DNA from: Haematospirillum sp. H1815
GTDB taxonomy: Bacteria > Pseudomonadota > Alphaproteobacteria > Rhodospirillales > Rhodospirillaceae
DNA: 64,000 bases
NCBI RefSeq assembly: GCF_012102705.1
Contig: NZ_JAAVTA010000001.1
Location: 124,001-188,000, forward strand
Direction of reading: 5' to 3'
Both the position numbers and the translations under genes were made by a program. Position 1 is the first letter of the stretch, and each line of letters begins with the position of its first letter. Positions 27,564-36,902 of the stretch are shown here, piece after piece. The notes under the pieces were generated by a model, which had not been told where the DNA came from, ran no database searches, and saw only the letters and a program-made list of their open reading frames with translations.

Positions 27564-28793
27564 TCAGTTTGTTTCATGGTCGGAAACCAGGAACGGCAGG
27601 TTTGCCGTGTCGGCTTTCCCGTATGGATCCCGTACCGTAATGAAAAGGCGATAAGCCCCCGATGGTGGACTTATAAACGTTAATTGCTTTACGCTATTGT
27701 GCCGGACATGCACGGGTATCTGTTCCGGAATCGATTCAATATCTCCACCTTTTTTCAGATCCGTTGATTCCTTTCTTACAATCCATTCCGTGGTAAGTGC
27801 ATGTCCTTCCGGGTCAATGGCATCAACGTGGGCAATGATATCGTCACCGGAATGGTGTTTATCGGCATTGATACGGGCATGGCGTATTTCCGGGGCCTTG
27901 TTCACCACGGCCTGTCCCCAGGACTCAAGCAGGGCGTCGGTCATGGGGGTCAGGCTGCCGTCTTTGAGCAGAAGGCTGTGCCATGTTTCGGTTTGTTCCT
28001 GTTTAGTTCCCCACACGAAGGCAAATCCACCGACAAGTTGCGGGCTTTCCTTTATGAAAGCCATTGCATCTTTGAAAAATTTGGCTTTCTGGCTCCCTGT
28101 CAGCTCCAGCGGAGCGCCCCACGCCTTCTTGGCTGCGTCCCACTGTCCCAAGGGTCCAAATTCGGTAATGGCAACGGGCTTGTGGATGCCTGCTTTTTGC
28201 AAGCGATCCGGAAGTCCGTACAGTCCGTCGCCATAGGTGTTGATGCCAATAATGTCGGCATGTTGGCTATGATCAGCCAAGATTTTCAGATGCTCATCCC
28301 CCATGTTGGCTACAATCATGATGGTGGGGTGTTCCGGGTCTATGGCCTTGACCATGGCTGCCGTGTTGTTCACAAGCCGCCATGCGGGTCTGGGATCGCT
28401 TTGAAGAAGCTCGACCTCATTGCCAATGCCCCATGCCAGAAGGGCTGGGTGGTTGCGGTATTGGGTTACAAAGTCGCGGATCCGGGCGTTTTGCTCTTCC
28501 ACAGCTTTTGGGTCGTCAAGATTGAATCCCCGGCGTGGATGCTCAAGCCATACCCCCATCACCACTTTCAGCCCCAGTTTGGCGGCTTCATCCAGAACCC
28601 ACACATCTTCCTCACCATAAAGGCGAATGATTTTCCCGCCATTCTTGGCAAAGGCTTCCAGATTGCTTTTGTTGCCTGAAAACGCAGCACCAAGCCACGG
28701 AGTTCCTTCAAGGGATTGAGCGCAATGAGCTTGAGGGGTCATTGCTGACAGTAGAATAGCTGCAGTCAGAAGTACAATTTTAACGCGCTCCAT
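27564..28793 (-). CDS. Exported glycoside hydrolase, TIM-barrel clan A type
   Basis: The 409-residue precursor has a Sec signal peptide (about 1-25). A TIM barrel follows (about 30-295) with the two catalytic glutamates of clan GH-A: Glu126 in WGIGNEVEL (acid/base, preceded by the conserved Asn) and Glu211 in ITEFGP (nucleophile). The fold resembles GH2 C-terminal barrels and GH5-like beta-glycosidases; the substrate cannot be read from sequence. Residues about 305-405 look like an immunoglobulin-type domain (DAIDPEGHALTTEW, ending YRLFITVRDPYGKA). It is probably periplasmic or secreted and acts on a polysaccharide. Confidence 0.75.
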   Translation of the reverse strand: MERVKIVLLTAAILLSAMTPQAHCAQSLEGTPWLGAAFSGNKSNLEAFAKNGGKIIRLYGEEDVWVLDEAAKLGLKVVMGVWLEHPRRGFNLDDPKAVEEQNARIRDFVTQYRNHPALLAWGIGNEVELLQSDPRPAWRLVNNTAAMVKAIDPEHPTIMIVANMGDEHLKILADHSQHADIIGINTYGDGLYGLPDRLQKAGIHKPVAITEFGPLGQWDAAKKAWGAPLELTGSQKAKFFKDAMAFIKESPQLVGGFAFVWGTKQEQTETWHSLLLKDGSLTPMTDALLESWGQAVVNKAPEIRHARINADKHHSGDDIIAHVDAIDPEGHALTTEWIVRKESTDLKKGGDIESIPEQIPVHVRHNSVKQLTFISPPSGAYRLFITVRDPYGKADTANLPFLVSDHETN

Positions 28794-28872
28794 GGTGCAT
28801 CATGCCCAACTTATATACGTGTAGCCTTGACCCTATAGGTCTTTTTCTTGTGTCGGCAAGGTAAACTTGCTC

Positions 28873-28901
28873 TTGAAACAGGACCTTTTTAGTCTTATTA
28901 A
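28873..28901 (+). promoter_or_regulatory. Putative sigma70 promoter of the rrf2-suf operon
   Basis: TTGAAA at 28873-28878 and TATTAA at 28896-28901 are 17 bp apart, 62 bp before the regulator start. An inverted repeat GACC-N5-GGTC lies upstream at 28829-28841 and could be an operator, though no known Rrf2-family consensus is claimed. Confidence 0.5.
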
Positions 28902-28962
28902 AGAAGGACCGAAAGGGTACTGTATCTATGGCTGATGGTAGGCAAATGTCAGGGGTGTTTGT

Positions 28963-29400
28963 ATGCTTCGCATTAACAAGTTGACCGACTATGCCGTTGT
29001 TTTGTTGGTATACATGGTAAAGGCTGGTGGGCGGCACTCTGCTCAACAGGTTGCCGGCGAGACCGGCATTCCCATGCCGACAGTCGCCAAGATTTTAAAG
29101 ACCCTGACACGGGAAGGGCTGGTTGTCTCGACCCGGGGTGTGTCTGGTGGCTATGGTCTGGGGCGTGGAGCCGAGCAGATCACGGTTGCCGATATCGTGC
29201 AGGCTGTCGAGGGCCCTATCGCCCTGACATCATGTGTAGATGAATCGCCGGATGGATGCGGGATCGGGAACCTGTGTCCGATGAACGGCCATTGGAATCG
29301 GGTGAATGGCGCTGTATACCGTGCGCTTTCAGACGTGACCCTAGCCGATATGGCATCAGATCCGCTGCCGTTTGTGCCCCGGACCGTGACCGTGGCCTGA
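28963..29400 (+). CDS. Rrf2-family Fe-S regulator of the suf operon
   Basis: The 145-residue protein has an N-terminal winged helix (about 1-65, [34 protein letters not shown]) and three cysteines, Cys91, Cys99 and Cys105, with His110 nearby. This spacing resembles the cluster ligands of IscR and of the SUF regulator family TIGR02944. It probably binds an Fe-S cluster and adjusts transcription of the following suf genes according to cluster supply. It lies 34 bp upstream of sufB and is the first gene of the operon. Confidence 0.9.
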   Translation: MLRINKLTDYAVVLLVYMVKAGGRHSAQQVAGETGIPMPTVAKILKTLTREGLVVSTRGVSGGYGLGRGAEQITVADIVQAVEGPIALTSCVDESPDGCGIGNLCPMNGHWNRVNGAVYRALSDVTLADMASDPLPFVPRTVTVA

Positions 29401-29434
29401 GCAGCGCAAAGTTTCAAAGGGAGCAGGACGGAGC

Positions 29435-30883
29435 ATGGCGGCAACAGACAGCACAGCCAGAACCGTAAAGGAACTGGAACATTACCGATACGGTTTTGAA
29501 ACCGATATCGAAAGCGATCGGGCTCCCAAAGGCTTGAACGAGGATATCGTCCGGTTCATTTCCGCAAAGAAGGGGGAGCCTGAATGGCTTCTGGAATGGC
29601 GCCTGAAGGCCTACCGCTTGTGGCTGACAATGGAGGAGCCGGACTGGGCAAACCTGAATTATCCAACCCCGGATTTCCAGGATGCCTATTATTATGCAGC
29701 GCCCCGTCAGAAAGCGGGTCCAGCCAGTCTGGATGAAGTGGACCCAGAGCTTCTGAAGACCTACGAAAAGCTTGGCATTCCCCTGAAAGAGCAGGAAGTC
29801 TTGGCCGGTGTTGCCGTTGATGCCGTATTTGACTCGGTATCCGTTGCAACAACCTATAAAAAGCGCCTGGAGGACATGGGTGTTATTTTCTGCTCCATTT
29901 CCGAGGCAGTCCAACGGTTCCCGGACTTGGTGCGGCAGTACCTTGGATCTGTTGTGCCGGTGGCTGACAACTTCTATGCCTGCCTGAACTCGGCGGTCTT
30001 TACGGATGGCTCTTTTGTGTACATCCCAAAAGGGCTGCGGTGCCCGATGGAGCTGTCGACCTATTTCCGTATTAACGAAAAGAATACCGGGCAGTTTGAG
30101 CGGACCCTGATTATCGCTGATGAGGGGGCGTACGTTTCCTATCTGGAGGGCTGTACGGCCCCGCAGCGTGACGAGAACCAGCTGCACGCTGCGGTGGTTG
30201 AGCTTGTTATCCTGGATGATGCCGAGATCAAGTATTCCACGGTCCAGAACTGGTACCCCGGTGATGCCGAAGGACGGGGCGGGATCTACAATTTTGTGAC
30301 CAAGCGTGCAGCCTGTCGCGGGCGGAATGCCAAGGTCATGTGGACCCAGGTTGAAACCGGGTCGGCTGTAACGTGGAAGTACCCCTCCTGCATTCTCCAG
30401 GGCGATAATTCGTCAGGGGAGTTTTATTCGGTTGCCATCACCAACAATTTTCAGCAGGCGGATACGGGCACAAAGATGATCCATATTGGCCGTAACACGA
30501 CGTCCAAGATCATTGCCAAGGGTATTGCTGCAGGCAAGTCGGACCAGACTTATCGTGGACTGGTGCGCATTATGCCCGGTGCAGAAGGGGCGCGGAATTT
30601 TACGCAGTGCGACAGTCTTCTGATCGGCGATCAGTGCGGTGCGCATACCATTCCCTATATCGAGAACCGCAATCCATCGGCCCGGACCGAACATGAAGCA
30701 ACGGCAAGCCGTATCTCCGAGGAGCAAATGTTTTACTGTCTGCAGCGCGGGCTTAATCCGGAAGAAGCGGTTGGTTTGATCGTCAATGGGTTCTGCAAGG
30801 AAGTTTTGCAGACCCTGCCGATGGAGTTTGCCGTCGAGGCCCAGAAGCTGGTCTCCATTTCGCTTGAAGGCAGTGTTGGTTGA
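29435..30883 (+). CDS. sufB: Fe-S cluster scaffold protein SufB
   Basis: SufB forms the SufBC2D scaffold on which Fe-S clusters are built. The 482-residue protein shows a family N-terminus ([12 protein letters not shown]), a beta-helix core and conserved C-terminal segments including [22 protein letters not shown], which contains the cysteine involved in assembly, and [16 protein letters not shown]. Length is standard. sufC follows by 24 bp. Confidence 0.97.
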   Translation: MAATDSTARTVKELEHYRYGFETDIESDRAPKGLNEDIVRFISAKKGEPEWLLEWRLKAYRLWLTMEEPDWANLNYPTPDFQDAYYYAAPRQKAGPASLDEVDPELLKTYEKLGIPLKEQEVLAGVAVDAVFDSVSVATTYKKRLEDMGVIFCSISEAVQRFPDLVRQYLGSVVPVADNFYACLNSAVFTDGSFVYIPKGLRCPMELSTYFRINEKNTGQFERTLIIADEGAYVSYLEGCTAPQRDENQLHAAVVELVILDDAEIKYSTVQNWYPGDAEGRGGIYNFVTKRAACRGRNAKVMWTQVETGSAVTWKYPSCILQGDNSSGEFYSVAITNNFQQADTGTKMIHIGRNTTSKIIAKGIAAGKSDQTYRGLVRIMPGAEGARNFTQCDSLLIGDQCGAHTIPYIENRNPSARTEHEATASRISEEQMFYCLQRGLNPEEAVGLIVNGFCKEVLQTLPMEFAVEAQKLVSISLEGSVG

Positions 30884-30907
30884 GCCTGCGACAGAAGGAA
30901 TAACAAG

Positions 30908-31663
30908 ATGTCACTGATTGAAATTCGTAATCTTCATGCCTCTGTTGACGGGCGAGAAATTCTGAAGGGTGTTGATCTGGTCATTGAGCCGGGCACGGTT
31001 CATGCCCTGATGGGGCCCAATGGAACCGGCAAGTCCACCCTGTCCAACATTATTGCCGGGCGTGATGGATACGATGTCACGCAAGGCGAGGTGTTGTTCG
31101 ATGGTCAGAACATTCTGGAACTTTCGGCAGACGAGCGTGCCCGTGCCGGGGTGTTCCTGTCATTCCAGTATCCGGTGGAAATTCCGGGTGTGGCCATGTC
31201 AACCTTTCTCAAGGCTGCGCTGAATGCCTGTCGTAAGGCACGCGGGGAGGCCGAGATTGATCCTGTGGCGTTCCTCAAGCTGGTCAAGGGCAAGGCGCAC
31301 GAACTGGGTGTCAGCGATGACATGCTCAAGCGCCCTGTCAACGTCGGTTTCTCTGGTGGTGAGAAAAAGCGGGCCGAGATCCTGCAAATGTCGGTGCTTG
31401 ATCCCCGGTTTGCTATTCTGGATGAAACAGATTCCGGATTGGATATCGATGCACTGAAGATCGTGTCCGAAGGGATCAATGCCCTGCGGGGGAACCAGCG
31501 TTCCTTCCTGGTGATCACTCACTATCAACGGCTCCTGCGCTATATCGTGCCTGATGTGGTTCATGTCTTTGTCGGCGGGAAAATCGTTCGTACCGGTGGT
31601 CCGGAGCTGGCGGAGGATCTGGAGGCAAATGGCTATGCCGGATATCGTGATGTTGCGGCCTGA
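30908..31663 (+). CDS. sufC: Fe-S assembly ATPase SufC
   Basis: SufC is the ABC-type ATPase that drives conformational change in SufBC2D. The 251-residue protein has Walker A GPNGTGKST, the Q-loop region FLSFQYPVEIPGV, signature FSGGEKKRAEILQM, Walker B FAILDETDSGLDID and the switch histidine in VITHYQRLL. These match SufC closely, including the ETDSGLD form that separates it from transport ATPases. Confidence 0.97.
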   Translation: MSLIEIRNLHASVDGREILKGVDLVIEPGTVHALMGPNGTGKSTLSNIIAGRDGYDVTQGEVLFDGQNILELSADERARAGVFLSFQYPVEIPGVAMSTFLKAALNACRKARGEAEIDPVAFLKLVKGKAHELGVSDDMLKRPVNVGFSGGEKKRAEILQMSVLDPRFAILDETDSGLDIDALKIVSEGINALRGNQRSFLVITHYQRLLRYIVPDVVHVFVGGKIVRTGGPELAEDLEANGYAGYRDVAA

Positions 31664-31678
31664 ACGGAAGGTTCTGTC

Positions 31679-33010
31679 ATGATGAAGAATGCCGCACTGC
31701 CTTTGTTCGGGTGTGACCATGACGCGGATGTGCCGGGTCAGGCTGCTTGGCTGTCCGACTTGCGTCGTCTTGGTATGGAGGCTTATGAGAAACAGGGGCT
31801 TCCCGGGCGCCGGAGTGAGCGGTGGAAGTACACGCAGGTTCGTGACCTGACCCGTCTTGACTGGGCCTTGATACGGGGCGGGGCTGTTGAGGGCGTGGAT
31901 TCTGTTATCGCGAATCATGCCCTGGCTCTTGAACAAACCTGGACCGTTGTTCTGGTGAATGGCTGCTACGATGAAGCGCTGACCCGCTCTGTCAATCTTT
32001 CGTCAGCATGTGAGCGCCCTGATGGGCTTGACCTGCGTCCCCTGGGGCAGGTTATGGTACAGGAACCGGCCACTCTGGAGGGTCTTCTGGGGCATCTTCT
32101 GCCCTATCACGAGCATCCCTTTGCGGCGCTAAATACCAGTGTGCTTGCTGATGGCCTGTTCGTCAGGGTGCCGGACAACGTCGTTATTGATGTGCCTGTT
32201 CATGTGGTAGCCATTTACACCGGTGAAGGACAGGCACGCAGCGTGCAGCCCCGTCTTGTGCTGGATCTTGGCCGGAATGCCCGCCTTGTTATAGCAGAGA
32301 GCCATGTTTCTGCGGATGAACACCCTGTCTTTGCCAACTGGGTTCGTGAAACACGGATGGCCGAAGGCTCTTCTCTGGATCATGTGGTGCTCCAGAATAT
32401 GAATGGTGCCAGCACATGGTTTATGGCCGGACAGTCTACCTTGGCTGACTCAGCCTCCCTTGACAGCTTCTCTGTTCTGACTGGAGCACGTCTGTCACGC
32501 TCCGATTTGTGTGTTGAGCTTGCAGGCCAAGGTGCCAGTGCCTTGGTCAACGGTGTTTATGCTGTGGGGCATGAGCAGCACGTTGATACAACAACTTTCA
32601 TGGATCACGCGGTGGCCGGCTGTACCTCGAACCAGGTCTGGAAGGGTGTCCTAGACAGCAATGGGCGTGGTGTCTTTCAAGGGCGTGTCCTTGTTCGCCG
32701 TGATGCACAGCAGACCGATGGCCAGCAGTTGCACAAGGCCTTGATGTTGTCGCGTGGCGCCGAAGTGGATACCAAGCCGGAACTGATGATTTACGCTGAT
32801 GATGTGAAATGCAGCCATGGTGCGGCAGCAGGTGCCCTAGACGAAGAAGCGCTTTTTTATCTGCGTGCCCGGGGTATTCCGGACGATGTGGCGCGTTCAC
32901 TTCTGATCGAGGGCTTCTTGGACGAAGCCGCTGTAATGGTCCGTAATCCCGCACTGCAGGCAGCCGTTCTGAAGCATATTCATGCGTGGTTGGGGGCACG
33001 AGGCCAATGA
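31679..33010 (+). CDS. sufD: Fe-S cluster assembly protein SufD
   Basis: SufD is the SufB-like partner in the scaffold complex. The 443-residue protein shows GLPGRRSERWKYTQ near the N-terminus, the beta-helix middle and the conserved C-terminal region DGQQLHKALMLSRGAEVDTKPELMIYADDVKCSHGA. The last segment contains the conserved cysteine-histidine site used in cluster formation. The stop overlaps the sufS start in ATGA. Confidence 0.95.
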   Translation: MMKNAALPLFGCDHDADVPGQAAWLSDLRRLGMEAYEKQGLPGRRSERWKYTQVRDLTRLDWALIRGGAVEGVDSVIANHALALEQTWTVVLVNGCYDEALTRSVNLSSACERPDGLDLRPLGQVMVQEPATLEGLLGHLLPYHEHPFAALNTSVLADGLFVRVPDNVVIDVPVHVVAIYTGEGQARSVQPRLVLDLGRNARLVIAESHVSADEHPVFANWVRETRMAEGSSLDHVVLQNMNGASTWFMAGQSTLADSASLDSFSVLTGARLSRSDLCVELAGQGASALVNGVYAVGHEQHVDTTTFMDHAVAGCTSNQVWKGVLDSNGRGVFQGRVLVRRDAQQTDGQQLHKALMLSRGAEVDTKPELMIYADDVKCSHGAAAGALDEEALFYLRARGIPDDVARSLLIEGFLDEAAVMVRNPALQAAVLKHIHAWLGARGQ

Positions 33011-34263
33011 CTGTGGCTGTAACCTCAACAAGTGCAATTGTACGGCCTTTTGATGTCGAGGCCGTCAGGGCTGATTTTCCCATTTTGTCCCGTACCGTAC
33101 ACGGCAAGCCCCTTGCCTATCTGGATACGGGGGCTTCTGCCCAGAAGCCTGCCGTGGTTCTCGATGTCATGCGGCGGGCTTATGAGGAAGAGTATGCCAA
33201 TGTCCATCGTGGCGCCTATTGGCTGTCCGAACGTTCTACGCTGGCTTATGAAGCCGCGCGGCGCAAGGTTCAGGGGTTTCTGAATGCGGCCTCAGAGCGA
33301 GAGATTATCCTGACCCGTGGTGCGACAGAAGCGATCAACTTGGTTGCCAACAGCTATGGTCGTGCCTTTCTAAAGTCCGGAGACGAGATTGTTCTGACCG
33401 AGCTGGAACACCACTCCAATATTGTACCGTGGCAGATGCTGCGTGATCAGCTGGGGCTGGTTCTCAAGGTAGCCCCTGTTCGTGACGATGGTTCCTTGGA
33501 TCTTGATGCCTTTTCGGATCTTCTGACCCCTCGTACCCGTTTGGTTGCTGTTGCCCATGTATCCAATGTGCTGGGGACGGTCCTGCCTGTCCGCGACATA
33601 TGCAGCCGGGCCCATGCGGTTGGTGCCGTTGTGCTGGTCGATGGATGCCAGGGTGTGGTGCATCAGGGTGTCGACGTTCAGGAGCTTGGCTGCGATTTCT
33701 ACGTCTTCTCTGCGCATAAGCTATACGGGCCGACCGGTGTCGGGGTTTTGTGGGGGCGGGAGACGCTTCTTGACAGAATGCCGCCATGGATGGGCGGGGG
33801 AGACATGATTTCCTCGGTGACGTTCGAGAAAAGTGAGTGGGCATCCCTGCCTGCCAAGTTTGAGGCTGGAACACCGCCCATTGTTCAGGCCATTGGTCTT
33901 GGTGCCGCGATTGATTATGTCGCAGGAATAGACAGAGGGGCTGTCCTTGATCACGAAACGGATCTTCTGTCCTTTACGATGGAAGCCCTGTCTGATCTGG
34001 GGGGGCTGACTGTCCATGGCACCACGGCAGGAAAAGCCGGTCTTGTGGCTTTTTCGACCACATGGGCTCATCCCCATGATCTGGCAACCGTTCTGGATCG
34101 GCAGGGCGTATGCGTGCGGGCAGGGCATCACTGTGCCCAGCCCTTGATGGCGCGCCTTGGTGTTTCATCCACAACGCGGGCCAGTTTTGGACTTTACACA
34201 AACCGTGCCGATATTGATGCCTTTATCAAGGCATTGCGGTTGGCACGCGATCTTTTTGAATAG
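33007..34263 (+). CDS. sufS: Cysteine desulfurase SufS
   Basis: SufS is the PLP enzyme that takes sulfur from cysteine as a persulfide. ATG 33007 gives 418 residues. Visible features are FPILSRTVHGKPLAYLDTGA, the ELEHHSNIVPWQ substrate loop, the PLP lysine in FSAHKLYGPTG and the active-site Cys in VRAGHHCAQPLM. It belongs to the group II (SufS/CsdA) class, which normally needs SufE or SufU for activation. Neither partner is encoded in this operon. Confidence 0.95.
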   Translation: MTVAVTSTSAIVRPFDVEAVRADFPILSRTVHGKPLAYLDTGASAQKPAVVLDVMRRAYEEEYANVHRGAYWLSERSTLAYEAARRKVQGFLNAASEREIILTRGATEAINLVANSYGRAFLKSGDEIVLTELEHHSNIVPWQMLRDQLGLVLKVAPVRDDGSLDLDAFSDLLTPRTRLVAVAHVSNVLGTVLPVRDICSRAHAVGAVVLVDGCQGVVHQGVDVQELGCDFYVFSAHKLYGPTGVGVLWGRETLLDRMPPWMGGGDMISSVTFEKSEWASLPAKFEAGTPPIVQAIGLGAAIDYVAGIDRGAVLDHETDLLSFTMEALSDLGGLTVHGTTAGKAGLVAFSTTWAHPHDLATVLDRQGVCVRAGHHCAQPLMARLGVSSTTRASFGLYTNRADIDAFIKALRLARDLFE

Positions 34264-34273
34264 GGCGCCTGCC

Positions 34274-34675
34274 ATGACCATGAGACCGCCTATGTATGCG
34301 TATGATCCTCCTCCTCCGGCTGAAGATGGAGAGGCCATCGAGATTGGAACACCTCTGGAGCCTGGAACACCGGTTGCCAGCGAGGACGAGGTTATTGCCG
34401 CGTTGAGAACGGTTCACGACCCGGAAATCCCCGTGAATATTTACGATCTGGGTTTGATCTATACCCTTGAGATCGGAGATACCGGAGATACACGGATCGT
34501 CATGACATTGACGGCCCCCGCCTGTCCTGTTGCCGGGGAGATGCCCGAGGAGGTTGCTCATGCGGTTGCGCGGGTAGAAGGCGTTGGCCGCGTATCGGTG
34601 TCGCTGACATGGGATCCTCCCTGGACTCCCGACCGGATGACCGAAGTGGCCCGTGTTGCCCTGGATATGTTCTGA
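34274..34675 (+). CDS. sufT: SufT / MIP18-family Fe-S maturation protein
   Basis: The 133-residue protein is a DUF59 (MIP18) domain with EVIAALRTVHDPEIPVNIYDLGLIY, the conserved cysteine in TAPACPVAGEMP, and a C-terminal VSLTWDPPWTPDRM. SufT assists maturation of some Fe-S proteins under high demand. ATG 34274 is chosen; ATG 34280 is also possible. The first 35 residues are an acidic, Pro-rich extension. It lies 10 bp after sufS. Confidence 0.92.
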   Translation: MTMRPPMYAYDPPPPAEDGEAIEIGTPLEPGTPVASEDEVIAALRTVHDPEIPVNIYDLGLIYTLEIGDTGDTRIVMTLTAPACPVAGEMPEEVAHAVARVEGVGRVSVSLTWDPPWTPDRMTEVARVALDMF

Positions 34676-34701
34676 AGCCTGCTTGTGTGGAGAAACAGAC
34701 G

Positions 34702-35070
34702 ATGTTTGCTGAACCCGGCAAGAAGGTGCTGCAGCTGACAGATGCTGCTGCGCAGAGGGTGCGGGACCTTGTGGCCCGTTCCGAGAAGCCTATGATCGGT
34801 CTGCGGGTTGGGATCAAGACCCGTGGCTGCTCCGGCATGTCTTATGTTGTTGAGTATGCGGAAGAGAAGAAGCCTTTCGAAGAAGTGATCGAGGACAAGG
34901 GGGTAACCATTCTGGTGGACCCAATGGCCTTGATGTTTGTTCTTGGCGCCACGATGGATTATCGCGTCGACAAATTTTCATCGGGGTTTGTTTTTGACAA
35001 TCCCAACGAAACAGGCCGTTGCGGTTGTGGTGAAAGTTTCAGTGTTGATAAATCGGTTGCGACCGATTAG
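34702..35070 (+). CDS. sufA: A-type Fe-S carrier (SufA/IscA/ErpA family)
   Basis: A-type carriers receive clusters from the Suf scaffold and pass them to apo-proteins. The 122-residue protein starts at ATG 34702 and has the three ligand cysteines Cys43 (TRGCSGM), Cys107 and Cys109 (GRCGCGES). An upstream start inside sufT is possible but would add a non-conserved segment. Placement at the end of the suf operon suggests the SufA role; ErpA-type function cannot be excluded. Confidence 0.93.
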   Translation: MFAEPGKKVLQLTDAAAQRVRDLVARSEKPMIGLRVGIKTRGCSGMSYVVEYAEEKKPFEEVIEDKGVTILVDPMALMFVLGATMDYRVDKFSSGFVFDNPNETGRCGCGESFSVDKSVATD

Positions 35071-35098
35071 TGCATTTGCTGTTTTGTAGGTTTCGTTT

Positions 35099-35140
35099 GG
35101 CCCAGATCTGCCCCGCAGTCTGGGCTTCTGTTTGTGTTTA
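35099..35140 (+). terminator. Probable terminator after the suf operon
   Basis: GCCCAGA (35100-35106) pairs with TCTGGGC (35119-35125), with an inner CTG/CAG stem around a CCCCG loop. A T-rich stretch follows (TTCTGTTTGTGTTTA). The T run is interrupted, so strength is uncertain. Confidence 0.55.
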
Positions 35141-35313
35141 TTCTTTTTCCTGTTTCAATCACGGTATTCACGGCTATATGTTGGCCGCCGGCTGCGGGTC
35201 TGCGCCGGCCTTTCCGGTCCGTGTTTTGACTTCACAAGGCTTCCTGTTTCGGGGCATTGTGATTGCCTTGCGGTGCGCCGTTGCTGGTCTGTTTTTGATG
35301 TGAGGAAGAGCTG

Positions 35314-36462
35314 ATGAAAATTGCCATACCGAAGGAGCGGCGTGACGGAGAACTCCGGGTGGCGGCTACTCCGGAAACTGTGAAAAAACTGATCGGCCTT
35401 GGATACAGGGTTTCTGTTGAAACGGGCGCTGGGCTTCATTCGTCTGTTGTGGATACCCAGTATGCCGAGGCTGGTGCTGAAGTTGGTGCCGATGCGGCCT
35501 CCACGCTTTCTGACGCTGATATTGTCTTGAAGGTCTCGCGCCCGATGATGGCTGGTGATGGATTTGATGAGGTTGCTCTTCTGCCAAGGGGGAGCCGCCT
35601 GTTTTGTCATCTGAATGCCCTGTCAGAGCCGGCTTTGGTCAAGGCATTGGCCGAGCGTGACGTTGATGCGTTTGCCATGGAACTAATGCCCCGCATCACA
35701 CGTGCACAATCGATGGATATTCTGTCATCGCAAAATAACCTGGCTGGCTATCGGGCTGTGATTGACGCTGCGGCTGAATATGGCCGTGCTTTCCCGATGA
35801 TGATGACGGCGGCAGGTACTGTGGCTCCGGCCCGTGTTCTGGTTTTTGGCGCTGGTGTCGCCGGTCTTCAGGCTGTTGCAACGGCAAAACGGCTTGGGGC
35901 AATTGTTCATGCTACCGATGTACGTCCAGCCACGCGTGAGCAGGTTGAGTCCTTGGGTGGCAAGTTTGTTGTCGTTGACGAAGCGATGGAAAAAGAAGCG
36001 GAGACAACCGGAGGCTACGCCAAGGAAATGCCGCCGGAATATTTTGAGCGTCAGAAGAAAGTTGTCGGCGATTTCCTGCGCAAGGCTGATATTGCGATTA
36101 CCACGGCCTTGGTTCCTGGACGCAAGGCGCCTGTTCTCATCTCAGCGGATCAGGTGGGAGACATGAAGCCGGGTTCGGTCATTGTCGATCTGGCGGCGGA
36201 GCAGGGGGGGAACTGTGCTCTGACAGTGCCAGGTCAGACTGTTCTTCATAACGGGGTCAAGATTGTTGGCAATCGTGACGTTTCCAGTCGGCTGGCGGGT
36301 GATAGTTCTGCCCTTTTCTCGCGCAATCTGTTCAACTTCATTCAGTTTCTGACTGATCGCGATGCGAAGAAACTGGAAATCAATCCGGATGAGGCCCTGG
36401 TCAAGGGGACATGTGTCACCCGCAACGGTGCTGTGGTGCACCCGCAGATAACCGCTGTTTGA
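35314..36462 (+). CDS. pntAA: NAD(P) transhydrogenase subunit alpha part 1 (PntAA)
   Basis: This soluble domain I subunit binds NAD(H) outside the membrane. The 382-residue protein shows the AlaDh/PNT N-terminus ([22 protein letters not shown]), the [20 protein letters not shown] loop and the NAD-binding [22 protein letters not shown]. The enzyme moves hydride from NADH to NADP coupled to proton entry. The alpha subunit is split into two genes, as in Rhodospirillum rubrum. It heads the pnt operon after a 243-bp gap. Confidence 0.95.
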   Translation: MKIAIPKERRDGELRVAATPETVKKLIGLGYRVSVETGAGLHSSVVDTQYAEAGAEVGADAASTLSDADIVLKVSRPMMAGDGFDEVALLPRGSRLFCHLNALSEPALVKALAERDVDAFAMELMPRITRAQSMDILSSQNNLAGYRAVIDAAAEYGRAFPMMMTAAGTVAPARVLVFGAGVAGLQAVATAKRLGAIVHATDVRPATREQVESLGGKFVVVDEAMEKEAETTGGYAKEMPPEYFERQKKVVGDFLRKADIAITTALVPGRKAPVLISADQVGDMKPGSVIVDLAAEQGGNCALTVPGQTVLHNGVKIVGNRDVSSRLAGDSSALFSRNLFNFIQFLTDRDAKKLEINPDEALVKGTCVTRNGAVVHPQITAV

Positions 36463-36479
36463 CAAAAGGAAGGGAGACA

Positions 36480-36890
36480 ATGGATACCCAATCTATTCAG
36501 GAAGCAGCCAAGGTATTGTCCTCTTCGGCTGCTGATTTAGCTGAAAAAGCATCCCTGCTTGCTGCTCAGGCTTCTTCAGCCGCCCATTCGGCTGCGGCAG
36601 GGCAGGGCCATGATTTCTGGTACCTGATGATCATTTTTGTTCTGGCCTGTTTTGTTGGATTTTATGTGGTCTGGTCTGTGACGCCAGCCCTGCATTCTCC
36701 TTTAATGGGTGTCACCAATGCCATCAGTTCCGTCATTATCGTTGGGGCGTTGATTGCTGCTGGCCCTCTGGATATGTCCGCGTCGGGTGCTCTGGGATTT
36801 TTTGCGGTCATGCTGGCTGCAGTCAATATTTTTGGTGGATTCATCGTGACGCAGAGAATGCTTCAGATGTTCCGTAAAAAGGATAAATAG
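36480..36890 (+). CDS. pntAB: NAD(P) transhydrogenase subunit alpha part 2 (PntAB)
   Basis: This 136-residue protein is part of the membrane domain II. After an Ala/Ser-rich N-terminal helix, three membrane segments are visible: about 43-63, 78-98 and 102-123. [24 protein letters not shown] is the family signature. ATG 36480 is preceded by AAGGGAG. It lies between pntAA and pntB with short gaps. Confidence 0.94.
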   Translation: MDTQSIQEAAKVLSSSAADLAEKASLLAAQASSAAHSAAAGQGHDFWYLMIIFVLACFVGFYVVWSVTPALHSPLMGVTNAISSVIIVGALIAAGPLDMSASGALGFFAVMLAAVNIFGGFIVTQRMLQMFRKKDK

Positions 36891-36902
36891 GGAGCGCCAC
36901 GC

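Noticed and set aside
27801-28679. Open frame of 292 codons on the plus strand opposite the glycoside hydrolase
   Set aside because: The minus-strand protein has a signal peptide and intact catalytic residues; the plus-strand frame shows no family features.
35070-35303. Possible 77-codon hydrophobic, Cys-rich small gene between sufA and pntAA
   Set aside because: It begins inside the sufA stop, runs through a terminator-like hairpin and has no ribosome site. It is best read as non-coding.
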